The notes under the pieces: generated by a model
Seen by the model: the letters and a program-made list of their open reading frames with translations, nothing else
Told to the model about the DNA's origin: nothing
Database searches by the model: none
Made by a program: the position numbers and the translations under genes
DNA from: Flammeovirga pectinis
GTDB lineage: Bacteria; Bacteroidota; Bacteroidia; Cytophagales; Flammeovirgaceae
Length of the DNA stretch: 64,000 nt
Assembly (NCBI RefSeq): GCF_003970675.1
Contig: NZ_CP034562.1
Span: 1,054,001 to 1,118,000 of the forward strand
Direction of reading: 5' to 3'
Shown here: piece by piece, positions 44,493-53,215 of the stretch
Numbering within the stretch: position 1 is the first letter of the stretch
Layout: every line of letters starts with the position of its first letter

Positions 44493-45326
44493 TTATAATT
44501 TCTTATTGCCTAATGGAATGTTAGCTCCTAAGACAAAATTATATTGTGTATAAAAAAACGTTTGATCTGCTCTGTCAGAAGGATTGGGAGTAGTATAAAT
44601 ATTTGGCATATTAACATAACCGCCTTTTAAATCTCCTTCAATAAAGAAGTAATTAAAGAACGTAATGTTTAAACCTATGTTGGCGTCAAAGCCAAAACCA
44701 GATACCCTGAACTCATCAAATCTATCGTTGCCCAATAACTTTGAATTTGTTTTAGGGTAGTACATACCACCACTAATTCCTTCAGTAAGGTTAATGGCAA
44801 TGTTGGCAAAATTTATTTTTTCAAAGTTGAAAAGTTCATCAAACCTATTAGCACCTAAATAAATATAATTTAAACCATCGGTATGTTCAAAAGTTAGAAA
44901 ATCATTAGTTAATTGAATTGTAGCATTGTTGTACTGACCGTCGTAAGGGCCGCCAGTATTTATGGTCCCATCAATTGTTACATATTGATTTTGATTCATC
45001 ACATATTTCATATGATCTACACCAAAAGAAAAATTCCAATTATCTGTTAAGAAATAGGCTAATTTAAAATTATATTGTGGTGTGGTGAAATGAACTACAT
45101 AAGTATTCATATCAAATGTTGAAGGTCTATCTGAAGCTTTCACGTCACGAATTGTAAAATCATGACCTTCTCCCTTAAAATGTATATCTGAAGGTGTATA
45201 AGCACTCCAATTCCATCCCCAAGTAACAGATAAAGTACCTTTTTTTGGTAATTTTGAGGAATTATTTTGGGCAAAATTTGTGTGTGATAATAGAATTAAA
45301 ACAACAAATAAAAATAGATTTTTCAT
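44493..45326 (-). CDS. Putative outer-membrane beta-barrel protein
   Basis: A 277-residue protein with a signal peptide (1-20, NFAQ) and alternating amphipathic strands ending in a hydrophobic/aromatic strand (FFYTQYNFVLGANIPLG), typical of outer-membrane porin-like barrels. Blocks such as WGWNWSAYTPSDIHFKGEGH and NWNFSFGVDHMKYVMNQ recur in Bacteroidota proteins of unknown role. Precise function is unknown. It has its own terminator and 116 bases separate it from the next upstream gene. Confidence 0.7.
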   Translation of the reverse strand: MKNLFLFVVLILLSHTNFAQNNSSKLPKKGTLSVTWGWNWSAYTPSDIHFKGEGHDFTIRDVKASDRPSTFDMNTYVVHFTTPQYNFKLAYFLTDNWNFSFGVDHMKYVMNQNQYVTIDGTINTGGPYDGQYNNATIQLTNDFLTFEHTDGLNYIYLGANRFDELFNFEKINFANIAINLTEGISGGMYYPKTNSKLLGNDRFDEFRVSGFGFDANIGLNITFFNYFFIEGDLKGGYVNMPNIYTTPNPSDRADQTFFYTQYNFVLGANIPLGNKKL

Positions 45327-45442
45327 TCAGTAATATAAGAGTTATGTAAATCAGCAGTAAAACTAATGATCTCCATTTTGAACATAACTATCCGTTGTTA
45401 AATATTTTAAAATAAGTTAAAAACTTAACAAATATTTAGTGA

Positions 45443-45817
45443 TTAATCTAATTCAAGAAGGTAATTAAGAAGGTATATTAAATACCGAACAGGGTAAACC
45501 ATAAAAATAACTATTGCAGAAAATATAATATAAAACAGGCGTTCATTTACTGGGTGTCTTCTATTTGGTGGTTCAGATTCAGATTCGAAAGAAATTATTG
45601 CAGAACCTATAGTTGGTGAACTATGAGTGCTAATTAAAACTTCATCATTAATTAGTTCGCCTTCGTCTACTGAATGTTGAATGATAGGAGGGGTGATTTT
45701 AAAACTCCCCGTCATAAATGGAATACTACCAATAACTAAAAACAATACAGTAATAAAAAGGTACTGTTGTTCTCTTATTAGAAGGTTTCGATATTTTATT
45801 GTATTGATTTTTTCCAT
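45443..45817 (-). CDS. Small two-helix membrane protein, 124 residues
   Basis: I do not recognise this protein. It has hydrophobic segments near residues 19-37 and 94-117, separated by an acidic, probably periplasmic loop (VDEGELINDEVLIS, ESESEPPNRRHPVNER). The layout suggests an inner-membrane protein with an exposed middle. It may be co-oriented with the outer-membrane protein downstream, but the 116-base gap argues against tight coupling. Confidence 0.6.
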   Translation of the reverse strand: MEKINTIKYRNLLIREQQYLFITVLFLVIGSIPFMTGSFKITPPIIQHSVDEGELINDEVLISTHSSPTIGSAIISFESESEPPNRRHPVNERLFYIIFSAIVIFMVYPVRYLIYLLNYLLELD

Positions 45818-45956
45818 TGTCTTATGACGTTTTTATCATAGTATAATCAACGGCAATACACTTATTTGGTTGGAAGGGTGGACAATATTTTCACATAAGT
45901 TTTTTTATTATAATACTTTTTTTAATCATTCTCCTTTAACAAGGGGAAATACTCTT

Positions 45957-45999
45957 AAAAAAAGAAAAACCGTATTAAAGTATTTTAACTCTAATACGG
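45957..45999 (-). terminator. Terminator of phosphohexomutase gene
   Basis: CCGTATTA (45970-45977) pairs with TAATACGG (45992-45999), with extra pairs inside. A-runs at 45957-45969 give the minus-strand U-tract. Confidence 0.8.
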
Positions 46000-46031
46000 C
46001 TTCTCAATTTATTATAATCTGAAATGAACGA

Positions 46032-47756
46032 TTAGTTCAACTTCATATCTTCAATAATCTTAGCAACTTTAGTTTCAAGAACTTCATCGGCTGCATCATA
46101 TTCATCAGCAGAACTTAAAGAAGTATTTACACTAAAGTAGAATTTGATTTTAGGTTCCGTACCAGAAGGTCTAGCAGAAATCTTAGTACCATCCTCTAAG
46201 AAGAATTGTAACACGTTAGATTTTGGTAGATCAATTACAGTTTCTACTTTAGATTGTAAATCTGTAGCAATAGAAGATTGGTAATCTCTCATTTCTAAAA
46301 CCTTCGAACCATTAATAGTGGCAGGAGGGTTAGCACGAAGATCCTTCATCATCTGAGCAATCTCGTCTGCACCACTCATTCCTTTCTTAGTAATAGAAAT
46401 AAGCTTTTCTTTAAAGTAACCATGTTCAGCATAAATATCAATAAGCTGATCGAACATAGATTTACCTTCATTTTTATAGAAAGCAGCCATTTCACAGATC
46501 ATTGCAGAAGCTGCAATTGCATCTTTATCACGAACGGCGTCACCAATTAAGTAACCGTATGATTCTTCACCACCAACGATAAAGTTTTCTTTACCTTCTT
46601 TTTCTTTAATTACTTCTGCAATAAATTTAAACCCAGTTAATACGTTATAACAAGGCATGTTATGTGCAGCAGCAAAACGGTCGATTAGGTCTGTTGTAAC
46701 AATTGTTTTACAAACAAAATCATTGTCTTTATTTAAACCAGCTTTCTTACGAGCAGAAATCACATAGTTAAATAAAAGAGCGGCAGTTTGATTACCGTTT
46801 AAAAGAGTCCACTCGCCTTTATGGTTTTTGATAGCGATACCAACACGGTCAGCATCAGGATCAGTACCTAATAGGATATCAGCATCAATTTCTTTTGCTT
46901 TTGCAAGCGCCATACTTAATGCTTCTGCTTCTTCTGGGTTAGGGTAAACTACAGTAGGGAAATTTCCATCTGTAACTTTTTGCTCCTCAATAATATGTAC
47001 ATTCTCAAAACCTAAACGTTCTAAGATTGGTGGTACCATAGTAATACCTGTACCATGAATAGAAGTAAAAACAATTTTTAAATCTTTCTGAGCTTTAATT
47101 GCATCTGGAGAAATACAAAGTCCCTCAAGCATTTTTAAATAAGGCTCATCAACTTCTTTATTGATTTTAATTACAGAACCTTCTCCACCTTCCCAGTTAA
47201 CATCGTCGATAGATTCGATTTTACGAACTTCAGTTACAATGTTTGTATCGTGAGGAGCTACAACTTGCCCACCGTCAGACCAGTATGCTTTAAAACCGTT
47301 GTATTCTCTAGGGTTATGAGATGCTGTAATTACAATACCCGTGTGGCATCCTAATTCTCTAATTGCAAAAGATAATTCTGGAGTAGGGCGTAAAGCATCA
47401 AATAAGTATACTGTAAATCCTGTAGCAGCTAATACGTTTGCCGCTACTTCTGCAAAATATGCACTGTTATTTCTACAGTCATATGCAATTGCAGCTTTAG
47501 GAGTACCTTCAACTTCTTGTTTTACATAATTAGCAAGACCTTGAGTGGCCATACCAACTGTGTATTTGTTCATTCTGTTAGTACCAACTCCCATAATACC
47601 ACGTAGACCACCTGTTCCAAAATCAAGAGATTTATAGAAACTTTCTTTTAGTTCGTGAGTGTCTTCTGCTTGTAGGCGTTTAATTTCTTGTTTTGTCGCA
47701 TCGTCGAAAGGTCCTTCCAACCATGCAGCAACATTTTGGTTTATTATTTGATCCAT
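46032..47756 (-). CDS. Phospho-sugar mutase (phosphoglucomutase/phosphomannomutase)
   Basis: A 574-residue alpha-D-phosphohexomutase. The phosphoserine is Ser146 in TASHNPREYNGFK, the metal loop is DPDADRVG, the sugar-binding loop is GGEESYGYL and the phosphate loop is RPSGTEPKIKFY. The length and GTGGLRG start place it with the PgcA/PGM2-like group, which interconverts glucose-1- and glucose-6-phosphate or pentose and mannose equivalents. Single gene; an 18-base palindrome lies 23-40 bases before the ATG. Confidence 0.92.
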   Translation of the reverse strand: MDQIINQNVAAWLEGPFDDATKQEIKRLQAEDTHELKESFYKSLDFGTGGLRGIMGVGTNRMNKYTVGMATQGLANYVKQEVEGTPKAAIAYDCRNNSAYFAEVAANVLAATGFTVYLFDALRPTPELSFAIRELGCHTGIVITASHNPREYNGFKAYWSDGGQVVAPHDTNIVTEVRKIESIDDVNWEGGEGSVIKINKEVDEPYLKMLEGLCISPDAIKAQKDLKIVFTSIHGTGITMVPPILERLGFENVHIIEEQKVTDGNFPTVVYPNPEEAEALSMALAKAKEIDADILLGTDPDADRVGIAIKNHKGEWTLLNGNQTAALLFNYVISARKKAGLNKDNDFVCKTIVTTDLIDRFAAAHNMPCYNVLTGFKFIAEVIKEKEGKENFIVGGEESYGYLIGDAVRDKDAIAASAMICEMAAFYKNEGKSMFDQLIDIYAEHGYFKEKLISITKKGMSGADEIAQMMKDLRANPPATINGSKVLEMRDYQSSIATDLQSKVETVIDLPKSNVLQFFLEDGTKISARPSGTEPKIKFYFSVNTSLSSADEYDAADEVLETKVAKIIEDMKLN

Positions 47757-47778
47757 CTTGATAATATTTTAAGAAGTT

Positions 47779-47796
47779 TTTCTTTGCGCAAAGAAA
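47779..47796. repeat. 18-base perfect palindrome before phosphohexomutase gene
   Basis: TTTCTTTGCGCAAAGAAA is fully self-complementary, 23-40 bases upstream of the ATG. With no T-tract and no loop it is better explained as an operator than as a terminator. Confidence 0.55.
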
Positions 47797-47965
47797 CACA
47801 AAAGATCATCAAGAATAAACTGATTTATATCAATTAATGACAATAATTATCCAAATTATGTTTTTATATACTTTGTTTTAGATTGATTAGTTAAATTATA
47901 AAGAAAGTGTTCCTCTTAAACAATTTCAATCGGTATAGGCTTTATTATAATTAAAGAAGTTTTTT

Positions 47966-49150
47966 ATGTTTTCTTATTACGAAATACTGGAAATAAACAC
48001 TACTGCTTCTCCTTCAGAAATCAAGAAGGCTTATAAAACGATGGCCAAGAAATATCATCCCGATAGAAATAAAAATAGCCCAAAATCTGAAGAATATTTT
48101 AAACTAATTGCTACAGCTTATCAAAATCTTTCAGACCCTTACCAGAGGTTAATGTATGATGAATGGCTAAAATATTCTCAATTAGAAAAGGAACAGGAAG
48201 AAGTGAATTTCCAGAAAAGATCCGATTTATTAAAAAATTACAAGCCAGCATATTCTAAATCAGACAAAGAAAAGGAAGATAAAGAAGTTATTAAATGGGG
48301 AGTAGGTACTACAATTGTTTTAATTGGGATTGTATTCTTATTTGTAGTATCGCATAATTATCTAGAGAATCAAAAAGTTGAAGAAAGAGTTCTTGTTGAA
48401 GAAAAGGAAATCGAAGAGGTACTGCAATTATCTGAAAATGGAAATTTTGGAATGGCTTTACGAAAAGCAGATTCACTTCATTTTAAATTAACTTATTTAT
48501 CCGAACAAAGTGATATTATTTACGATAGCCTATTGTCTGAAGTTGAAGCCTATTCTTTATTGCTTTTTGAGGAGAGAGAATTTGATAAGGTAATTGAAAT
48601 TGTTGGTGATGTTCAGAACGAATTGAAAGAAGATACTTCTGTAGAAATGCTATGGCAATTGGCAATTGCTCAGTTTAATAGAGGGAATTATAAAGGTGCA
48701 GAGGTTACCTTCAATTATTTGATTCAGAAGAACAAGTATGATTTATCTATCTATCCAGCTTTTTCTGAGGTATATGCTACTGGCTTTAATGATTCAGAAC
48801 GAGCTATCGAAATTCTAACTAGAGGGGTAGGCATTACCGTAGAATATTATAAGGATTTTTATGGGGATGCATACGCATTAGTTTTAGAAGGACAAGAAAT
48901 ACCATACACACACCTGTCTATTTATATTCTTCGTGCACGTTTACATATGGAAAGAGGTGAATACGAAAATGTAATTAGAGATTGTAAATGGTCGTTGAGG
49001 TTAAAACCTGACGATCCAAAATTAAATTATCTATTGGGTTTGGCTTTTCAGAAAAACGGAGATAATTCTGCTGCGTGTATAGCAATGCGTAGAGCAACCA
49101 ATTTAGGTCATTTACAAGCTACAAATTGGCTATCAGAAAATTGCCAATAA
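47966..49150 (+). CDS. Membrane-anchored DnaJ-domain protein with TPR-like repeats
   Basis: A 394-residue single-pass protein. An N-terminal J domain (residues 1-68) keeps the HPD motif at 31-33 and would recruit DnaK. A charged linker follows, then one transmembrane helix (about 111-129, TTIVLIGIVFLFVV), then a helical region with TPR-like repeats (about 200-390; NRGNYKGAEVTFNYLI, LKPDDPKLNYLLGLAFQKNGD). The J domain would be cytoplasmic and the TPR part outside the inner membrane. No zinc-finger or client domain of DnaJ is present. Role unknown; it may couple Hsp70 to an envelope process. Confidence 0.85.
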   Translation: MFSYYEILEINTTASPSEIKKAYKTMAKKYHPDRNKNSPKSEEYFKLIATAYQNLSDPYQRLMYDEWLKYSQLEKEQEEVNFQKRSDLLKNYKPAYSKSDKEKEDKEVIKWGVGTTIVLIGIVFLFVVSHNYLENQKVEERVLVEEKEIEEVLQLSENGNFGMALRKADSLHFKLTYLSEQSDIIYDSLLSEVEAYSLLLFEEREFDKVIEIVGDVQNELKEDTSVEMLWQLAIAQFNRGNYKGAEVTFNYLIQKNKYDLSIYPAFSEVYATGFNDSERAIEILTRGVGITVEYYKDFYGDAYALVLEGQEIPYTHLSIYILRARLHMERGEYENVIRDCKWSLRLKPDDPKLNYLLGLAFQKNGDNSAACIAMRRATNLGHLQATNWLSENCQ

Positions 49151-49189
49151 AAAAGCACCTTTTCCAAATATTATGAAAAAGGTGCTTTT
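49151..49189. terminator. Bidirectional terminator between DnaJ-TPR gene and small lipoprotein
   Basis: AAAAGCACCTTTT (49151-49163) pairs perfectly with AAAAGGTGCTTTT (49177-49189). Confidence 0.85.
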
Positions 49190-49206
49190 ATGTAAAGAAT
49201 TATTTC

Positions 49207-49437
49207 CTAATTAGGATATAATTTATTACGAATGTCTTCAACTCTCATTAAAAGTTCAGAATCAGCTTTTGGATATTGATTTTCCAATTGCTCCGGAGCA
49301 GCTGCTCTGCTTGGTCCGTAAATTCTTTTACTGTTTAAATGAACACCCGGATTAGGAGCGTGGTTGTGTTGGCCAAAACACGAAGTTAGTGTTGCTAAAA
49401 GAGCAAGAACACTGCTATAGATAAAAAACTTTTTCAT
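49207..49437 (-). CDS. Small lipoprotein, 76 residues
   Basis: A 76-residue lipoprotein with a type II signal (lipobox LTSC, Cys20). The mature part is polar, starting FGQHNHAPNPG and ending in a helical tail (ADSELLMRVEDIRNKL). Function unknown. It has its own promoter, whose spacer is almost filled by a 16-base palindrome (49494-49509), and a shared terminator, so it is probably tightly regulated. Confidence 0.7.
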   Translation of the reverse strand: MKKFFIYSSVLALLATLTSCFGQHNHAPNPGVHLNSKRIYGPSRAAAPEQLENQYPKADSELLMRVEDIRNKLYPN

Positions 49438-49785
49438 AAACTCTTTAAATAGTGTTTGTTTGACTGATTGCGCATAGTCAACACAAAATTAGGGTTTCAA
49501 ACTTGAAACACAAGAATTCTTTTCTATTAATATAATAAACTTTAATGTAAGACGTCAATTTGTGCTGTTATTCAATTAAAAATAACTGATTTTATTTTTT
49601 GTAGTATAAAATTTTAAAACCTAAAAATGTAGAGTAATTGGTGTAAGAATGGGGTTGTAATAACGAGAAAGTAACAAAAAGAAGATAATCTTTACTATTA
49701 TTTAAGAACAGTGTAAACTTTTTTTTAGATTTGACTCCTACGCACTATATTAGTATTAAATATTCCCTTGGACCATACTTTTAAT
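49438..49785. other. Divergent region between small lipoprotein and acidic protein
   Basis: 348 bases. The left part holds the lipoprotein promoter and its palindrome. The rest is A/T-rich with no frame or hairpin that I can support. Confidence 0.5.
49484..49514 (-). promoter_or_regulatory. Promoter of small lipoprotein gene with embedded palindrome
   Basis: On the minus strand CTTG (complement of 49511-49514), 19 bases, then TAATTTTG (complement of 49484-49491). The spacer holds GTTTCAAACTTGAAAC (49494-49509), a perfect 7-base inverted repeat with a 2-base centre, placed where a repressor would block polymerase. Confidence 0.65.
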
Positions 49786-51198
49786 ATGAGCAATAAACCA
49801 AATCTAGCTGCAATAGATATTTATTCTGAAAAATTTGCAGACGCTATTTGTGATGATTTCTTCTCAAAACATGATTATATAACAGGAATTCAAATAACAA
49901 ATTTGACAGCTATAGAAAGTGTCAATTTATTTGTTTTAAAGAGAATATTTGAAACCTGGCAAAAAGAAGCCGTTCGTATTCAAAGTCCTTATTTTGATTA
50001 TTCAGCGGAATCTGTTCGTACCTCTTTAGGGCATTTAATGAATGCTCTTTCTAAAAATATACATATATCACGCATACATTTCTTGCCACTTTTACAAAAA
50101 GCTGTTAGAGATGTACTCGTTCTTACATTTGCTCCAGAAATTTTTTATGAAGAATTTTTTGGGATGCAAGGCATGAAAATTCCTTTAAAGAATTACTTAG
50201 TGCCAATGTTTGGATACATAAAAATACATCCAAATCTTTCTGCTCAAGTTCTTGCTGCTTTAGAAGAAGAAGCATCGGTTAATATTAGTAGAATTGATGC
50301 AATTAACATTGCAAGGAATACTATTTCTCATCATCCAGAGCTAATTGATGATCCTAAAAATATAGTCGCATTATTTAATGAAATATTACCAGTCGGGTTA
50401 TTTGAATTGCACCCGGGATATCTAGATCAGCCTCCAGTTCAGGAGAAAACAATTGATTTAGATTCAGAAGAGGCATCAATTGATATTGAAAAACTATCTG
50501 AAGATATTATCAGTTTTGACTTTGAGGCTGAAAAAGAAATTGAAGAAGAAAAAGAAGAGGAAGTAATTGCAAGTATAGAAGAAAAAGAGGAAGAGAATTT
50601 AGAAGAACTAGCTTCAGAAATTGAACCTGTAGTAGTAGAATTAGAAGAAGTTAATTTAGAAGATATCGTTACTGAATCAATTTCTCATGAAGATAAACCT
50701 GAAGAGGAAGAAGAAGTACAGGAAACGGAGGATTCCTCTTTCGAAAATGCGTTAGAGTCTTCTTTAGAAAGTTTAGTATCATCTGAGCCAGAAGTTTCTG
50801 TAATTACTTTTGGAGAAGAGAAAGAGGTTGAGGAGGTTATTAATGAAGTATCAGAAACTCCTATTGAAGAAGCTGATGACACAAAAGATGTTCTAGAATC
50901 ATTAAATGATGGACAAGAGGAAGAGGGGCAGACATTATTAGATAAATTAAGGGGGGCATCTTCAAATGATGCTGGTATTAAAGCTACTATTAGTATTAAT
51001 CAGAAGTTTGTTTTCCAAAAAGAGTTATTTGATAATAATGCAGATGTGATGAATCTAGCATTAGAAAAATTAGAGAACTGTAACGATTATACTGAAGCAA
51101 TTGGATTAATTAAATCTGACTATGCTCAACAGTACGAATGGGATTTCACTACAGATGCTGTAATGGATTTTATTAATATTGTAGATAATAAGTTCTAG
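49786..51198 (+). CDS. Acidic protein with conserved terminal domains and Glu-rich linker
   Basis: A 470-residue cytoplasmic protein of unknown function. Residues 1-215 form a mostly helical domain (SNKPNLAAIDIYSEKFADA, VRTSLGHLMNALSKNIHISR). Residues about 220-395 are a low-complexity Glu/Asp/Ser linker. The C-terminal 70 residues (ISINQKFVFQKELFDNN...YEWDFTTDAVMDFINIVDNKF) match a short module I recall at the C-terminus of many Bacteroidota hypothetical proteins (INDRF.F..ELF pattern). The ATG at 49786 is chosen over an in-frame TTG at 49768. A strong terminator follows. The layout suggests a scaffold or tethered interaction module. Confidence 0.75.
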   Translation: MSNKPNLAAIDIYSEKFADAICDDFFSKHDYITGIQITNLTAIESVNLFVLKRIFETWQKEAVRIQSPYFDYSAESVRTSLGHLMNALSKNIHISRIHFLPLLQKAVRDVLVLTFAPEIFYEEFFGMQGMKIPLKNYLVPMFGYIKIHPNLSAQVLAALEEEASVNISRIDAINIARNTISHHPELIDDPKNIVALFNEILPVGLFELHPGYLDQPPVQEKTIDLDSEEASIDIEKLSEDIISFDFEAEKEIEEEKEEEVIASIEEKEEENLEELASEIEPVVVELEEVNLEDIVTESISHEDKPEEEEEVQETEDSSFENALESSLESLVSSEPEVSVITFGEEKEVEEVINEVSETPIEEADDTKDVLESLNDGQEEEGQTLLDKLRGASSNDAGIKATISINQKFVFQKELFDNNADVMNLALEKLENCNDYTEAIGLIKSDYAQQYEWDFTTDAVMDFINIVDNKF

Positions 51199-51225
51199 TA
51201 AACTACTAGTAATTATAAATAAGAG

Positions 51226-51260
51226 ACACTCAATAATTTAAACTATTGAGTGTTTTTTTT
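51226..51260 (+). terminator. Terminator of acidic-protein gene
   Basis: ACACTCAATA (51226-51235) pairs perfectly with TATTGAGTGT (51244-51253), then eight T. The stem overlaps the stop codon of the convergent ABC gene. Confidence 0.9.
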
Positions 51261-53066
51261 GTGCATCATTTTTCTTTTAATCATATTCTTTCTAATCTGA
51301 CTAAAGTCTGCACTAGGTATTGCTTCAATAAGTTTTTTAGTAACCTCAGATTTTGGTGATTGGTACATGTCATAAGACAATCCCCATTCTTTAATTTCAC
51401 CTTTATCCATTACAATAATTCGATCAGAAATGAATTTCACCACTGCTAAATCATGTGATATGAAGATATAAGTAAGATTAAATTCTTCTTTTAGATCACA
51501 CAATAAATTTAAGACCATTGCTTGCACCGAAACGTCTAAAGCAGAAACGGACTCATCACAAATAATAAATTTTGGTTTGGTAGAAAGAGCTCTCGCTATA
51601 CAAATTCGCTGACGTTGTCCTCCAGAGAATTCATGAGGATACCTATTCATATATGCACTACTTAAACCTACAGTTTCTAATAAACGAATTGCTTCTCGCT
51701 TCATCGTTTTTTCATCAGAATAGATTTTATGTACTTTCATTGGTTCAATAATAGCTTGACCAATTGTACTTCTAGGGTTTAATGATGTATATGGGTTTTG
51801 AAAAATGATTTGAATATCCCTTCTTAATTTATTTAGTTCTCTTTTTTTCATTGTAGAGAGGTCTCTACCTTCAAAAAGGACTTTACCAGATGTTGGTTCG
51901 ATTAATCTTAAAATACTTCTACCAAGTGTTGTTTTTCCACATCCAGAACGGCCAACAAGACCTAAAGTTTCACCTTCATTTACTTGGAAAGTAACATTAT
52001 CTACAGCAGTAAATGTTTTGGTTACTTTTCCCCAAATGTTTTTTCGAACAGGATAGATTGTCGATAAATTTGAAACTTCAAGAATAGGAGGTTTATCAAG
52101 TATTTGTTTTTGAGTTTCTCTTACAGCGTCTTCGTCTTGTGCATTTAAAATAAGTGCTTGACCAACTGACATGAAACGAGCTTTTGCCTTACCAGTTCTG
52201 TTTTTATCTTCAATAAAATCATTAAGGGTTGGCAAACGTTTTAATATAATATCAATACGAGGTCTACAAGCAAGTAAACCTTTTGTGTAGGGATGTTGAG
52301 GATTTGTAAAAACATCAAAAACAGTCCCGTATTCTACAACTCTGCCTTTTCTCATTACTGCAATTTTATCTGCCATCTGAGCAACAATTGCCAAATCATG
52401 AGAGATAAACATACATGCAGTATTCATTGTATCACGAAATTGATTAAACAATTCTAGGATCCCTTTTTGAGAGGTTACATCTAAGGCTGTAGTAGGCTCA
52501 TCTGCAATTAATAAACTAGGATTACAGGCAAGAGCAATACTGATTATAACTCTTTGTTTTTGTCCTCCAGAAATTTGATGTGGATAAGAATGAAAAACCT
52601 TTTTTGGATTCTTGAGCTGTGCTAATTCAAAAGTTTCTAATGCTTTCTTTTTAGCATCACGATTACTTATTTTTTCATGAATTTTTATAGTCTCAATCAA
52701 TTGGTAGCCACAAGTAAGTGCAGGGTTTAAAGAACTCATAGGATCCTGAAATATCATTCCAATTTCTCTACCTCTATATTTTCTTATTTGTTGTCTATTT
52801 AATTTTAATAGATCAACTTTTCCTTCTTTACTATTAAATATAGCTTCCCCAGAAATATTAACTCCTGCTTTTGGAAGAAGTTGTAATAATGATAAAGCGG
52901 TAACAGATTTACCTGAGCCAGATTCACCAACAATTCCCAATGTCTCTCCTTTGTTTAAAACAAAGTTTACATTATCAACAGCCACATTGTGCCCTCTTTC
53001 TTCATGATTAAAAGAAATAGATAAGTCTTTAATTTCTAAGAGAATTTCTGGAGTGTTCTGGTCCAT
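51243..53066 (-). CDS. Peptide/nickel-type ABC transporter, fused double ATPase
   Basis: A 607-residue protein with two complete ABC ATPase domains. The first (about 8-270) has Walker A GESGSGKS (47-54) and signature SGGQKQR. The second (about 330-595) has GRSGCGKT and SGGQRQR. Each is followed by an oligopeptide-transporter C-terminal segment (ATKGLLACRPR-like; QSPKSEVTKKLIEAIP). It is a fused OppD-OppF/YejF-type energiser of a dipeptide, oligopeptide or nickel importer. No permease or binding protein is adjacent, so these subunits are encoded elsewhere. Confidence 0.92.
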   Translation of the reverse strand: MDQNTPEILLEIKDLSISFNHEERGHNVAVDNVNFVLNKGETLGIVGESGSGKSVTALSLLQLLPKAGVNISGEAIFNSKEGKVDLLKLNRQQIRKYRGREIGMIFQDPMSSLNPALTCGYQLIETIKIHEKISNRDAKKKALETFELAQLKNPKKVFHSYPHQISGGQKQRVIISIALACNPSLLIADEPTTALDVTSQKGILELFNQFRDTMNTACMFISHDLAIVAQMADKIAVMRKGRVVEYGTVFDVFTNPQHPYTKGLLACRPRIDIILKRLPTLNDFIEDKNRTGKAKARFMSVGQALILNAQDEDAVRETQKQILDKPPILEVSNLSTIYPVRKNIWGKVTKTFTAVDNVTFQVNEGETLGLVGRSGCGKTTLGRSILRLIEPTSGKVLFEGRDLSTMKKRELNKLRRDIQIIFQNPYTSLNPRSTIGQAIIEPMKVHKIYSDEKTMKREAIRLLETVGLSSAYMNRYPHEFSGGQRQRICIARALSTKPKFIICDESVSALDVSVQAMVLNLLCDLKEEFNLTYIFISHDLAVVKFISDRIIVMDKGEIKEWGLSYDMYQSPKSEVTKKLIEAIPSADFSQIRKNMIKRKMMHKKNTQ

Positions 53067-53215
53067 ATAAAAATTTAAAAAGTCGCTTTAAGTCTGTAAA
53101 TTAGTAAGAAAATTCCAATCGTAAATCAATTCTCTCATCTATCTATAAAAAATAGTCGATAACTATACCAATTAATCATTTTAGAAGATAGAATACTACC
53201 TAAGATGTCAATTAA

